A stretch of DNA of 64,000 bases, taken from Mariniphaga sp. Its GTDB lineage: Bacteria > Bacteroidota > Bacteroidia > Bacteroidales > Prolixibacteraceae. Made by a program: the position numbers and the translations under genes. Numbering within the stretch: position 1 is the first letter of the stretch; each line of letters begins with the position of its first letter. The notes under the pieces were generated by a model. The model was given only the letters and a program-made list of their open reading frames with translations, ran no database searches and had not been told where the DNA came from. Of this stretch, positions 16,541 through 24,984 are shown piece by piece. Location: assembly GCA_019429205.1 (NCBI GenBank), contig JAHYIT010000001.1, positions 1 through 64,000 on the forward strand. The letters run 5' to 3'.

Positions 16541-16920
16541 GAGCTGGTGACTTCCGGTCACCTGCTCAATTTCGGAGATTTCACCTGCTGTCCGCCGGCT
16601 GGCAGATCAGCTGGTGAATAGTTGCTTTGGGAAAGCACAATTGAGCAGGTGGACATAGAGCCACCAGCTCAACTTCCTTTGGTTCACCTGCTGTCCGCCG
16701 GCTGGCGGATCAACTGGCGAATAGTTGCTTTAGGAAAACACTATTGAGCAGGCGGACTTAGAGCCACCAACTCAACTTCCTTCGGTTCACTTGCTGTCCG
16801 CCGGCTGGCGGATCAACTGGCGAATAGTTGCTTTGGGAAAACACTATTGAGCAGGTGGACTGAGAGCCACCAGCTCAATTGCCTTCGGTTCACTTGTTGA
16901 CTTGAGCTCAGCTGGTGAAT
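16541..16920. repeat. Right REP array with 103-bp tandem units
   Basis: Order: A at 16541-16569, C at 16580-16619, B at 16641-16672, C at 16683-16721, B at 16744-16775, C at 16786-16824, B at 16847-16878 and a degenerate C at 16888-16920. The B elements step by exactly 103 bp, the same period as in the left array. Each unit joins a B hairpin, a CTTCCTTCGGTT linker, a C hairpin and a GAATAGTTGCTTTGGGAAA spacer. The array fills the space between the transposase start and the stop of the methyltransferase-HIT gene. Confidence 0.9.
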
Positions 16921-16925
16921 GGTTG

Positions 16926-17786
16926 TTAAGTGTATTTTTGTTTTTCTGGAATTACCCCCCTTACGCCACCTTCCGGATTTTCTACATCGCCTTTGTACCG
17001 GGGAATTAAATGAATATGTACATGTGGAATAGTTTGACCGGCTGGTTCGTTTACGTTAATTCCAACGTTGAAACCTTCTGGATTAAATTTTTCGGAGATG
17101 ATTTCTTTTGTTTTATTCAAAATAAACCAGCAAGCCGATTGTTCTTTAAACGATAGTTGAAAATAATCATCACAATGCCTTTTGGGAATGATTAAAGCAT
17201 GACCTTTATTTACGGGAAATTTATCGTAAATCGCATACGCAGTGGCCGATTCAAGAATCAATTCTCTATCTGAATCAGGATTGCAAAACGGGCATTCAGT
17301 ATTTTTTCGTTTAATCTGGTTAAAATGTTTGTATTCATACATTTCAACATTTTCATTTTTGAAAATCGATTTGTAGCTGAGCTTCACAATACACTGATAA
17401 GTTGGTTTTTGATATATTTTGTGTGTTCTGAATCCTTCGTATTTAATATCCCTTCGAACTGCAAAATAGGCTTTTCCTGTGGGTTTTAGCAATCGCGAAA
17501 TTTCAATTAATACATTGGATTGCTCTTCCGGAAGCAGAACATTTAAAACGTAAAAACATAAAATCGTGTCAAATTTTTCTTTTGGATATTCCGGAAAATA
17601 ATGATTATCGTAGCCTTTTATTTCAATTCCTTTCGATTTTAATACTTCCACATCTTTACCAAACCCACAGCCAAAATCAAGTGTTTTTCCTTTAACCAGA
17701 TTTTTGTTTAAAAGAATTCTGGCCGGAAACGAAAGTTTATCTCTTTCCTTGGCAGTTAAATGGTTATATTGGTTTTCGAGTTTCAT
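16926..17786 (-). CDS. Bifunctional SAM-dependent methyltransferase / HIT-domain protein
   Basis: A 286-aa fusion. Residues about 30-150 form a class I methyltransferase core (motif I LDFGCGFGKD at 37-45, then GYDNHYFPEYP and FDTILCFYVLNVL). Residues about 160-286 form a HIT domain: zinc-type CPFC at 165-168, GHALIIPKRHCDD, and the catalytic HVHIH at 255-259. HIT proteins hydrolyse or transfer nucleotides at alpha-phosphates. The final GGVRGVIPEKQKY resembles the tails of bacterial HIT proteins. It overlaps the HNH gene by 4 bp, so the two are translationally coupled. The joint substrate is unknown; nucleic-acid or nucleotide modification is inference. Confidence 0.85.
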   Translation of the reverse strand: MKLENQYNHLTAKERDKLSFPARILLNKNLVKGKTLDFGCGFGKDVEVLKSKGIEIKGYDNHYFPEYPKEKFDTILCFYVLNVLLPEEQSNVLIEISRLLKPTGKAYFAVRRDIKYEGFRTHKIYQKPTYQCIVKLSYKSIFKNENVEMYEYKHFNQIKRKNTECPFCNPDSDRELILESATAYAIYDKFPVNKGHALIIPKRHCDDYFQLSFKEQSACWFILNKTKEIISEKFNPEGFNVGINVNEPAGQTIPHVHIHLIPRYKGDVENPEGGVRGVIPEKQKYT

Positions 17787-18817
17787 TCCAAAAATTCAAA
17801 TCCGTTGTTTGAAGCGATGGTAATTAGAGGTTGAAAAACTTCTTTAAATCGAATTTCTGTAAAACTGTTTTCAATATCTGGTAAAACAGTTAAGTAATCC
17901 AAAAGAAATCTACTTTTGGGAGATTTTTTCTGTACAATTTTTACAGCTGTTTTTTGAAGTGAAAAAAACGGCACGAAATAAGTTTTCAAAGGAGGCAATC
18001 TGTTATTTTTGGAACTGTTAAAGGAGGGATCGGCAGGAATCAAATTCCAGATTAAATCGTGCGAGACAAAACTATGCGGAATAAAATGCTCCATCGCATA
18101 ATTTCCAACAGTCAATTTTTTACCTGTATAAATACATTTTATGAACCCCATTTCCTGTATTGCAATATCCCAGAAAAATTTCTTTTGGTTCCCCAGATTT
18201 CCTCTGGATGGCGGTTTAATCAATTTGTTGGGAATGTCGGGAACACTGGAATTTCTTACCTGTAAAAACAAAGATAAATTCCAGTAGCAGAAATCTTTAA
18301 GAATCTTTGAATTGGCCTTTAAATAGTTTATCCATTCAGGATTCACTTCAATAATGTCATCATGTAATGCATAAAGGCACTGTTTGTCGAAAGACTTTGA
18401 AGCGGCATAAATATATTTTTCACTCTTTTTTATAAACCAGGGACTTAAAAAACGATGAGGCACATTCTTATTGAAATGCCAAAGAAGTTTTACGGTATCG
18501 TAATTTTTTGAAGAAGTTAAACGGTTGAAGACTTTTTGTTGTTTTTCATCAACCGGAATTTTTTCAATATCCTTTATCTTGCATACAGTATTTTGAATTA
18601 AATCCAACTTGCCAAATGACACATTGAAATAATTTACTGTGTACCATGAATTTGAAATCATTCGTGCAAACAAATTTTTTTTTGGAATGATGTGATTGCC
18701 GGTTTCAACTTCCTCCAAAATGGATATCAACCAATAAAATTTGTATGTGGCAGTTGTGTTGTTAAAACACGCAGCCAAATAATTTACTGGCAAATGGTTT
18801 GATTCGGGTAATCGCAT
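17783..18817 (-). CDS. HNH endonuclease domain protein
   Basis: A 344-aa protein whose C-terminal half holds an HNH nuclease: CIYTGKKL at about 228-235, the HNH core MEHFIPHSFVSHD (242-254) and WNLIPADPSFNSSKNNRLP (257-275), ending with more basic residues. The order Cys-Cys-less EHFIPHSF...NL.P....NSSK.N matches restriction-type HNH domains. The N-terminal ~200 residues are not recognised and may select the target. First gene of a two-gene operon with the methyltransferase-HIT fusion. Nuclease plus methyltransferase suggests restriction or another defence role, but this is unproven. Confidence 0.82.
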   Translation of the reverse strand: MRLPESNHLPVNYLAACFNNTTATYKFYWLISILEEVETGNHIIPKKNLFARMISNSWYTVNYFNVSFGKLDLIQNTVCKIKDIEKIPVDEKQQKVFNRLTSSKNYDTVKLLWHFNKNVPHRFLSPWFIKKSEKYIYAASKSFDKQCLYALHDDIIEVNPEWINYLKANSKILKDFCYWNLSLFLQVRNSSVPDIPNKLIKPPSRGNLGNQKKFFWDIAIQEMGFIKCIYTGKKLTVGNYAMEHFIPHSFVSHDLIWNLIPADPSFNSSKNNRLPPLKTYFVPFFSLQKTAVKIVQKKSPKSRFLLDYLTVLPDIENSFTEIRFKEVFQPLITIASNNGFEFLE

Positions 18818-18920
18818 CTAACTTATTTTCAATGGATATTTTTCCCGTAAAGATAAAAAATCAAAAGTTATTGAGCAGATAACCGGATTGAAGTTGTTTG
18901 TTTTTTTCAACCGTTGTATA

Positions 18921-18999
18921 TTGAGCAGGTGGACTTAGAGCCACCAGCTCAACTTCCTACGGTTCACCTGTGTCCTTTGGCTGGCGGATTAGCGGGTGT
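18921..18999. repeat. Isolated REP B-C unit upstream of the HNH operon
   Basis: A perfect B hairpin (18921-18952) followed by a degenerate C hairpin (18963-18999, TGTCC...GGCGGA partly lost). It is the same family as the arrays at 15.6-16.9 kb. A partial foot (ATTGAGCAGAT) is also visible at about 18869. Together with the array at 16.5 kb it brackets the HNH/methyltransferase-HIT operon. It lies just after the gltX stop. Confidence 0.85.
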
Positions 19000-19006
19000 A
19001 ACCAGA

Positions 19007-20539
19007 TTAATTCTGAATATTTTTTACTGCCGTTTCAATGCGCTGAATGGTTTCTTCTTTTCCCAGAATTTCACAAATTTTGAACAAGTCGGGGCCCATG
19101 TTGCCGCCTACCAAACAGAGACGAAGCGGATTCATGACGGCTCCAAATCCCCAGCCTTTTTCGTTCATAAATGCAGAGAATGTTTCTTTTATTTCTTCTG
19201 CTTTCCAGGTGTCAACAGATTTTAACACTGCTGTTAGGGCAGCAAGTTGTTCCGGTGTGTCGTCTTTCCATCGTTTTTTTACGGTTTTTTCGTCGTAAGA
19301 AGTGGGCGCCACAAAAAAGTAACTTCCCTGTTCCCACAAATCAGAAACAAACTCGCACCGTTCCTTGATTTCTGCAACCACAGCAGTAATTTTTTCACCG
19401 GGTGCAACAATTCCTTTTTTTTCCAGAACGGGTTTAAACAGTTGGGCCAGTTCTTCTTCCGTTTTTTGCTGGAAATAATGCCGGTTGAACCATTTGGCTT
19501 TTTCGGGGTTGAACCTCGAACCTGATTTCACCACACGATCAAGGCTGAAAAGCTGCGTCAGTTCTTCCATCGAAAAGAACTCCTGTTCTGTTCCGGGATT
19601 CCAGCCCAGCAGGGCCAGCAGGTTAATAAAAGCTTCCGGGAAATAACCGTCTTCGCGGTAGCCGCGGAAAACTTCATTTGTAGCCGGGTCTTTCCATTCC
19701 AGCGGAAAAACCGGGAAACCCATTTTATCGCCGTCGCGTTTGCTCAGTTTTCCTTTTCCCTGCGGTTTTAGAATGAGGGGCAGGTGGGCAAACTGCGGTT
19801 TGGTTTTTTCCCAGTCCAGAGCGCGGTACAACAACACATGCAGCGGCATAGACGATAACCACTCCTCGCCGCGGATAACATGGGTAATCTCCATCAGGTG
19901 GTCGTCCACCACGTTGGCCAGGTGGTAAGTTGGCATGCCGTCCGATTTAAACAGCACTTTGTCGTCGAGGCTTTTCGTGGTGTTAAACGTTACGCTTCCG
20001 CGAATAATATCGTTTTCAGTAACATCTTCATCTTCCGGCATTTTAAAGCGCACAACATAAGGTTCGCCGGCAGCCATTTTTTGCTGCACTTCCTCTTCGG
20101 AAATGTTCAATGAATTATTTAGCTTTTCGCGCGTTCCAATTCCGTAAGAAAAAGTTTCCTTATTTGCCTCAGCATCCGTGCGGAGTTTTTCAATCTCTTT
20201 CGGTGTGTCGAAAGCTATGTAGGCCCAACCTGATTTCACCAGTTGATCGGCATATTTCTTATACAAATGTTTACGTTCGCTTTGCCGGTAAGGGCCAAAA
20301 TTACCGCCCATTCCGGGACCTTCGTCGGGATGTAGCCCGCACCATTTCAGGCTTTCCGCAATGTACTCCTCAGCACCCTGTACAAACCGGTTCTGGTCGG
20401 TGTCTTCAATGCGAAGGATAAAATCGCCACCTTGTTTTTTGGCAAAAAGGTAGTTAAAAAGCGCGGTGCGCACGCCACCCATGTGAAGCGGGCCTGTTGG
20501 ACTTGGGGCAAATCGTACCCTTATTTTCTGGTTGCTCAT
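19007..20539 (-). CDS. gltX: Glutamate--tRNA ligase
   Basis: A 510-aa class I aminoacyl-tRNA synthetase that charges tRNA-Glu. The HIGH region reads PSPTGPLHMGGVRTALFNY and the KMSKS loop reads GKLSKRDGDKMGF; EDTDQNRF and GEEWLSSMPLH (family-conserved) are present, and the length is normal. In organisms with GatCAB it may also mischarge tRNA-Gln, but this cannot be told here. A TATCTTTG -7 element sits 24 bases upstream on its strand. The 3' end runs up to a REP unit. Confidence 0.95.
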   Translation of the reverse strand: MSNQKIRVRFAPSPTGPLHMGGVRTALFNYLFAKKQGGDFILRIEDTDQNRFVQGAEEYIAESLKWCGLHPDEGPGMGGNFGPYRQSERKHLYKKYADQLVKSGWAYIAFDTPKEIEKLRTDAEANKETFSYGIGTREKLNNSLNISEEEVQQKMAAGEPYVVRFKMPEDEDVTENDIIRGSVTFNTTKSLDDKVLFKSDGMPTYHLANVVDDHLMEITHVIRGEEWLSSMPLHVLLYRALDWEKTKPQFAHLPLILKPQGKGKLSKRDGDKMGFPVFPLEWKDPATNEVFRGYREDGYFPEAFINLLALLGWNPGTEQEFFSMEELTQLFSLDRVVKSGSRFNPEKAKWFNRHYFQQKTEEELAQLFKPVLEKKGIVAPGEKITAVVAEIKERCEFVSDLWEQGSYFFVAPTSYDEKTVKKRWKDDTPEQLAALTAVLKSVDTWKAEEIKETFSAFMNEKGWGFGAVMNPLRLCLVGGNMGPDLFKICEILGKEETIQRIETAVKNIQN

Positions 20540-20562
20540 TGTTCTCTTTTTGAAATTCAGTG

Positions 20563-20570
20563 CAAAGATA
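20563..20570 (-). promoter_or_regulatory. Putative -7 element (TATCTTTG) of gltX
   Basis: Minus-strand TATCTTTG matches the TAnnTTTG consensus exactly, 24 bases before the gltX ATG. Confidence 0.6.
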
Positions 20571-20608
20571 GAGGAAATTAAAAAACACTTTCTCTTTTCA
20601 AAATATTA

Positions 20609-20616
20609 TACCTTTG
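20609..20616 (+). promoter_or_regulatory. Putative -7 element (TACCTTTG) of the U32 peptidase gene
   Basis: TACCTTTG matches TAnnTTTG, 21 bases upstream of the ATG at 20638. It excludes the TTG at 20614 used by the ORF track as a start. Confidence 0.6.
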
Positions 20617-20637
20617 TGGCCAGAAATTTTGAGCAAT

Positions 20638-21897
20638 ATGGAGCGAAGAGAGATAGAAATTATGGCGCCGGTGGGGTCGTACGAATCGCTGATGGCCGCT
20701 ATTCAGGGCGGGGCCGGTTCGGTTTATTTTGGTGTGGAACACCTGAACATGCGGTCGCGCTCGGCCAATAATTTTTCGCTCGACGACCTTAGAAAAATTG
20801 TGGAAATTGCCACAGCCAACGGTGTAAAAACCTACCTTACCCTGAACGTGGAAATTTTCGACAACGAAACAGACCAGATGCATGCTGTGCTTTATGCGGC
20901 CAAAAATGCCGGCGTTTCGGCTGTTATTGCCGCCGATATTTCAGTGATTATGTATGCCCGCTCCATTGGGCTTGAAGTGCATATTTCCACCCAGGTAAAC
21001 ATTACCAATGTGGGGGCGGTGAAGTTTTATGCGCAGTTTGCCGATGTGGTGGTTTTGGCCCGCGAAATGAACCTGGGCCGCGTTTGGGAAATCAGCAACC
21101 AGATAAATGAGCAACAGATAAAAGGACCTTTGGGAAAATTGGTGCGGCTGGAAATGTTTGTGCACGGTGCGCTCTGTATGGCTATTTCAGGCAAATGTTA
21201 CCTGAGCCTGCACGAAATGAACTCGTCGGCCAACCGGGGCGCCTGCCTGCAAACCTGCCGCCGGGCCTACACGGTTACCGACAAGGAAACGGGTGCGGAG
21301 CTGGAAATCGACAACGAGTACATTATGTCGCCCAAAGACATGAAAACCATTCATTTTTTGAATAAAATTCTGGATGCCGGCGTTTCAGTATTAAAAATTG
21401 AAGGGCGCGCCCGTTCGCCTGAATACGTGAAAACCACCGTGCAATGTTACCACGAAGCGGTGGAAGCCTATTTTGAAAAAACCTTCACCCAGGAGAAAAT
21501 AGAAAACTGGAACGAACGGCTTGCTTCTGTTTTTAACCGTGGTTTCTGGGATGGTTATTATTTGGGGCAACATTTGGGAGAATGGAGTGCCAATTACGGT
21601 TCGCGGGCTACAAAACGAAAAATATACATTGGCAAGTGTACCAACTATTTCACCAACATTGAGGTGGCCGAGTTTAAACTGGAAACGCAAAACCTGAAAA
21701 CCGGCGACGAAATAATTGTTACCGGACCAACAACCGGCGTGGTTCAAACCACAGTGAGGGAAATCCGGTTCGAAATGGAACCTGTTGGGGAAGGTTTAAA
21801 GGGGCAGCATGTTTCGGTCCCGGTTGACATAAAACTCAGGCGTTCGGATAAATTATTTAAAGTGGTGGATGCAAAAGATGTAAAAGAGCGGCGGTAG
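20638..21897 (+). CDS. U32-family peptidase / tRNA or rRNA hydroxylase-like protein
   Basis: A 419-aa member of the U32 family from the ATG at 20638. The pattern IEIMAPVGSYESLMAAIQGGAGSVYFG, the VHGALCMAISGKCYLS motif with conserved Cys, and RGACLQTCRRAY belong to U32 proteins. Escherichia coli members RlhA and TrhP hydroxylate cytidine in 23S rRNA and uridine in tRNA, and several Cys residues here match that group's conserved set. Proteolytic activity is established only for some members, so an RNA-hydroxylation role is the more likely one. It is divergent from gltX, sharing a 98-bp promoter region. Confidence 0.85.
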   Translation: MERREIEIMAPVGSYESLMAAIQGGAGSVYFGVEHLNMRSRSANNFSLDDLRKIVEIATANGVKTYLTLNVEIFDNETDQMHAVLYAAKNAGVSAVIAADISVIMYARSIGLEVHISTQVNITNVGAVKFYAQFADVVVLAREMNLGRVWEISNQINEQQIKGPLGKLVRLEMFVHGALCMAISGKCYLSLHEMNSSANRGACLQTCRRAYTVTDKETGAELEIDNEYIMSPKDMKTIHFLNKILDAGVSVLKIEGRARSPEYVKTTVQCYHEAVEAYFEKTFTQEKIENWNERLASVFNRGFWDGYYLGQHLGEWSANYGSRATKRKIYIGKCTNYFTNIEVAEFKLETQNLKTGDEIIVTGPTTGVVQTTVREIRFEMEPVGEGLKGQHVSVPVDIKLRRSDKLFKVVDAKDVKERR

Positions 21898-21913
21898 TTT
21901 TTTCCCGGATTCG

Positions 21914-21941
21914 CGTTTTTTGTTCACAACAAAAAAAAGCG
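21914..21941. terminator. Probable terminator after the U32 gene
   Basis: CGC-TTTTTTGTT and AACAAAAAA-GCG can pair around a CAC loop, giving an A/T-rich stem that could act in either direction. The T-tract downstream of the stem is weak. Confidence 0.45.
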
Positions 21942-22032
21942 GAAGTAAGAATAATGTCAGTTTTTTAACCGCTGGTTTGGATTTTTAGCCAGTAATGTCA
22001 TATCTTCATGGCTGAAAATAAAACCAATAATT

Positions 22033-22932
22033 ATGAGACGTTTTCTTGCCCTCTTGTTTCTGTTTATTTTGGTTTACGGAGTTGCTTCCGGGCAAATTTT
22101 CAGATACCGTTTAAGCGCCAACGGTGGCATGTTTTTAGGTGAACCCGGGAATGCAGAAATCGATTACCCCATGAAAGATGAATTGTCAAACCCGGGCAGT
22201 GAGGAATTTTCAGCCGTTTTTAAACCGGGTGCAGAACTGGAAATAATGGCGCCCGTTACACCCGATTTTGAATTGGGATTACAGTTTGGCTATTCAAATT
22301 TTGCAGGCCAAACGCCGTCGCCTCCATTGTATAATTTTTTTCTGTCGCGCTATAATCCGCTTCCTGACAATTACAAATACCCCAACAAGGCATTGATTTA
22401 CGATACTAAAATATTGAGTATCCTGGGAACAGCCCGTTTTTATGTTCTGCCGTTGAGCGGGAATATGAATGTTTTTTTGAAATTATTGGGTGGTGTTTCA
22501 TTCACAGGCACTGATTTTACTTTTGAAGATCCGGTTCACCGGGTGCAATATGATGTTGGGGTTCTGCATTCCCGTGGTACCAAAAACAGTGATTATCCCA
22601 AAAAAGCGGCTTTAACAGGCGGAATTGGGCTTGGAGCCTCTTACCGGTTGTATGACAGATTAGACATTAATTTTGATGCCACAGCATCGCTTATTAATTC
22701 TGATATTGTGAACGGAGTGCCCAACTATAATTACATCAATAACGAAGGGCAAACTTCAATGGAAAGGACCAATAGTCTGGCAACAGTGGCACAGTTCAGT
22801 ATTGGTCTGATTTATTCTGCCATTCCCGACCGAAGATTTAATAAAAGTAATTTTACACGTTCATCGAGAGTAAGCAAAAATCTTTTCCACAGAAAAAAGA
22901 AAGGAAAGCCTTTTTCAAAACGAAGGAGATAA
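22033..22932 (+). CDS. Putative outer-membrane beta-barrel protein with basic tail
   Basis: A 299-aa exported protein: signal peptide ALLFLFILVYGVASG, then alternating amphipathic strands with aromatic ends (GMFLGEPG, FELGLQFGYSNF, ARFYVLPLSG, FLKLLGGVSF, GIGLGASYRLYDRLDINFDA, QFSIGLIYSAI), the style of a 8-10 stranded barrel. The last ~30 residues are strikingly basic (SRVSKNLFHRKKKGKPFSKRRR) and follow the last strand, so they may extend into the periplasm. I do not recognise a specific family. It is monocistronic and followed by a terminator. Confidence 0.6.
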   Translation: MRRFLALLFLFILVYGVASGQIFRYRLSANGGMFLGEPGNAEIDYPMKDELSNPGSEEFSAVFKPGAELEIMAPVTPDFELGLQFGYSNFAGQTPSPPLYNFFLSRYNPLPDNYKYPNKALIYDTKILSILGTARFYVLPLSGNMNVFLKLLGGVSFTGTDFTFEDPVHRVQYDVGVLHSRGTKNSDYPKKAALTGGIGLGASYRLYDRLDINFDATASLINSDIVNGVPNYNYINNEGQTSMERTNSLATVAQFSIGLIYSAIPDRRFNKSNFTRSSRVSKNLFHRKKKGKPFSKRRR

Positions 22933-22937
22933 AAAAA

Positions 22938-22969
22938 GCAGTGAATGAGTAATTTCCACTGCCTTTTTC
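22938..22969 (+). terminator. Terminator after the barrel-protein gene
   Basis: GCAGTG pairs with CACTGC, flanked by an A run on the left and a T run on the right, 6 bp after the stop. Confidence 0.75.
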
Positions 22970-23140
22970 CCCAATAAATATTAATTTTTAACCTGTCTTG
23001 AACCAGCCTCAACCAATCAATTCTGTAAGTCCACTTATAAAACAAAAATTCAAGACAATACTAAAATTACGGTACTGTTTTGCCTTTGTTTCAAAATTAC
23101 CCTGGTTTAACAAATTTTAACCGGTGCACTTACTGTAAAA

Positions 23141-23741
23141 TCAGGCCAGGCTTTCAAAAACTTTTTCAAGAAGTTTTTTTGTAGCCAAAATTCCTTCTTT
23201 TTCAGATAATTCACTTCCTTCGTATTCAATCCCAATCCAGCCTTTGTAACCTGAATCCTTTACAATTTTCATCAGGCGAAAATAATCGGAACGGGTTTCA
23301 TTTCCTTCCGAATCAAAATTATTTGACTTGGCACTTACTCCCTTGGCGTAAGGCATGAGTAATTTTGTCCCTTTATAGCGGTCAAATTCTTCGCCCGTTT
23401 GTCTGTTTATAAGGAAGTTGCCAAAATCGGGTAAGGTTCCCACCCGTTTGTGGTCAGCCATTTCCATAACGCCGGCCAGCCATTCGCCATGGCTCGACCA
23501 TCCGCCGTGATTTTCAACAATTACGTTAATTTTTTGGGTGTCGCCATATTCGCATAACATGCGTAACCCATCGGCAGCCAGTTTTTGCTGTTCTTCGAAA
23601 CTTCCCTGGCTACCTGCATTAACCCTAATGGAATGGTGATTTTTTTGCAGCCATTCCGGCAAAAGCAGGTGATACAAGCAAAGTTCCGGCAGTTGCCGCA
23701 AGTGTTGCTTTTAAAAAGTTTCTTCTTGATGTATTTTTCAT
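23141..23741 (-). pseudogene. Sugar phosphate isomerase/epimerase (TIM barrel), internally deleted
   Basis: From the ATG at 23741 the minus strand encodes a Tat signal ([25 protein letters not shown]) that hits a TAG after 38 codons. In a different frame the sequence continues as the C-terminal half of a xylose-isomerase-like TIM barrel ([19 protein letters not shown]...[13 protein letters not shown]...IGIEYEG). Relatives have roughly 100 more residues between these parts, so an internal deletion with frame change has occurred near 23630-23645. The ORF-track protein of 186 aa begins with frame-shifted signal sequence and is not a real product. It lies next to a sugar-related acyltransferase gene. 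Confidence 0.8.
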
Positions 23742-23779
23742 TTGATGTGATTTTAATATGAACCCCGTAATTTCAGTTT

Positions 23780-24910
23780 TTATATTTTAAAAAAGATTCT
23801 TTTTCGGTATAAATAGTAGCATAAAAGCCATTCAAGCGCCAAAACAGTTAACGAAGTTACCAGTGCCATCAGAAATTCCGGAGCATGAAACCAACTTAAA
23901 AATCCTTTGGAGAAAATGCCCACAAATCCGTTAAACCATTGTCCGCCAACAGTATTCGAAAACAGGTATATAAAAATCGGATTCATACCAACAATAACAA
24001 AGGGGAAAATCCAGCGGTTAATTTTTTTCATGTCGATAAACCAGTAACTGATCGCCAGTACCAAAAGCGACCAACCCCCCGATGCCAATACGAATGATGA
24101 GGTGGAAATGCGTTTAATAATGGGTGTTACCGAAGTCCAGTGAAGCAGGTAGCCCGCTGCAAGGATTACTAAACCACCAATTACAAGCTGTTTAAGTTTT
24201 TTTGCTGCAGGTTTTTCAGAATGAAGCAACTGACCGGCAACAACCCCCCAAATGGTGTGGGCTGCTGTTGGAATAAAATTGATGGCCACCCATCCGCCGC
24301 CTGAATTAATTTTTCCCATTAAAACCATGTCCATCCAGGAGCCAAAATTGTGGTCTTTAACAAACGGCTGGTTGTATCCTTCCAAAGGAAAAGTCCGGTA
24401 GAGTATTTCTGTCAGAAATAATAGTCCGAATGAGACAATAATTTGAACAGAAGGTTTGTACCGCATTAAAAAGTAAGCAATGATGATGGTAACCGAAAGT
24501 TGTGAAAGTACGTTCCACAATTCCCAAACCAGTTCGCGGCGGTATCCGCAGTGCAAACCCACGCCAAATGCCAGCAAAAGAATACACCGCTGAATGATGT
24601 GGCGGGTAATTTTTTGTTTGGAATCGCCTCTTTTGCGTCTTTTTGCATAGGAAAACGGCATGGCTACGCCCACAATAAACATGAAAAACGGCTGCACCAA
24701 ATCCCAGAAACGCAGTCCGGCCCAGGGGTGGTGATGAAACTGCTGAAAAAAGGATTCCAGAAAAGTCCCTGCAACGGGTTCTTTTATCAAAACACTCCAA
24801 AGGGCAGTCCCCTCGGCAACCAGAAGAAACATGGTCATTCCGCGAAAAAAATCAAGCGATAACAAACGGGTTCCGGTTGGATCAATTCCTTTTTGATTTA
24901 ACTGGCTCAT
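23780..24910 (-). CDS. Membrane acyltransferase of the DUF5009 / HGSNAT-like group
   Basis: A 376-aa polytopic protein with about ten transmembrane segments. The N-terminus RLLSLDFFRGMTMFLLVAEGTALW and HHHPWAGLRFWDLVQPFFMFIVGVAMPFS are hallmarks of the DUF5009/heparan-alpha-glucosaminide acetyltransferase-like family, which transfer acyl groups from cytoplasmic donors to sugars across the membrane. The His-rich FHHHPW region probably holds the catalytic residue. Its neighbour is a decayed sugar isomerase gene on the same strand, hinting at a former sugar-processing operon. Confidence 0.82.
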   Translation of the reverse strand: MSQLNQKGIDPTGTRLLSLDFFRGMTMFLLVAEGTALWSVLIKEPVAGTFLESFFQQFHHHPWAGLRFWDLVQPFFMFIVGVAMPFSYAKRRKRGDSKQKITRHIIQRCILLLAFGVGLHCGYRRELVWELWNVLSQLSVTIIIAYFLMRYKPSVQIIVSFGLLFLTEILYRTFPLEGYNQPFVKDHNFGSWMDMVLMGKINSGGGWVAINFIPTAAHTIWGVVAGQLLHSEKPAAKKLKQLVIGGLVILAAGYLLHWTSVTPIIKRISTSSFVLASGGWSLLVLAISYWFIDMKKINRWIFPFVIVGMNPIFIYLFSNTVGGQWFNGFVGIFSKGFLSWFHAPEFLMALVTSLTVLALEWLLCYYLYRKRIFFKI

Positions 24911-24984
24911 GGATACAAAAGAGTTATACTATCGCACAGTTTAATGAATGCATATTGATTTAAAACATAACTGGCGAAAAGCAT

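Noticed and set aside
15558-16920. CRISPR array as an explanation of the periodic repeats
   Set aside because: Units of 103 bp contain several palindromes and no unique spacers; no cas genes are nearby.
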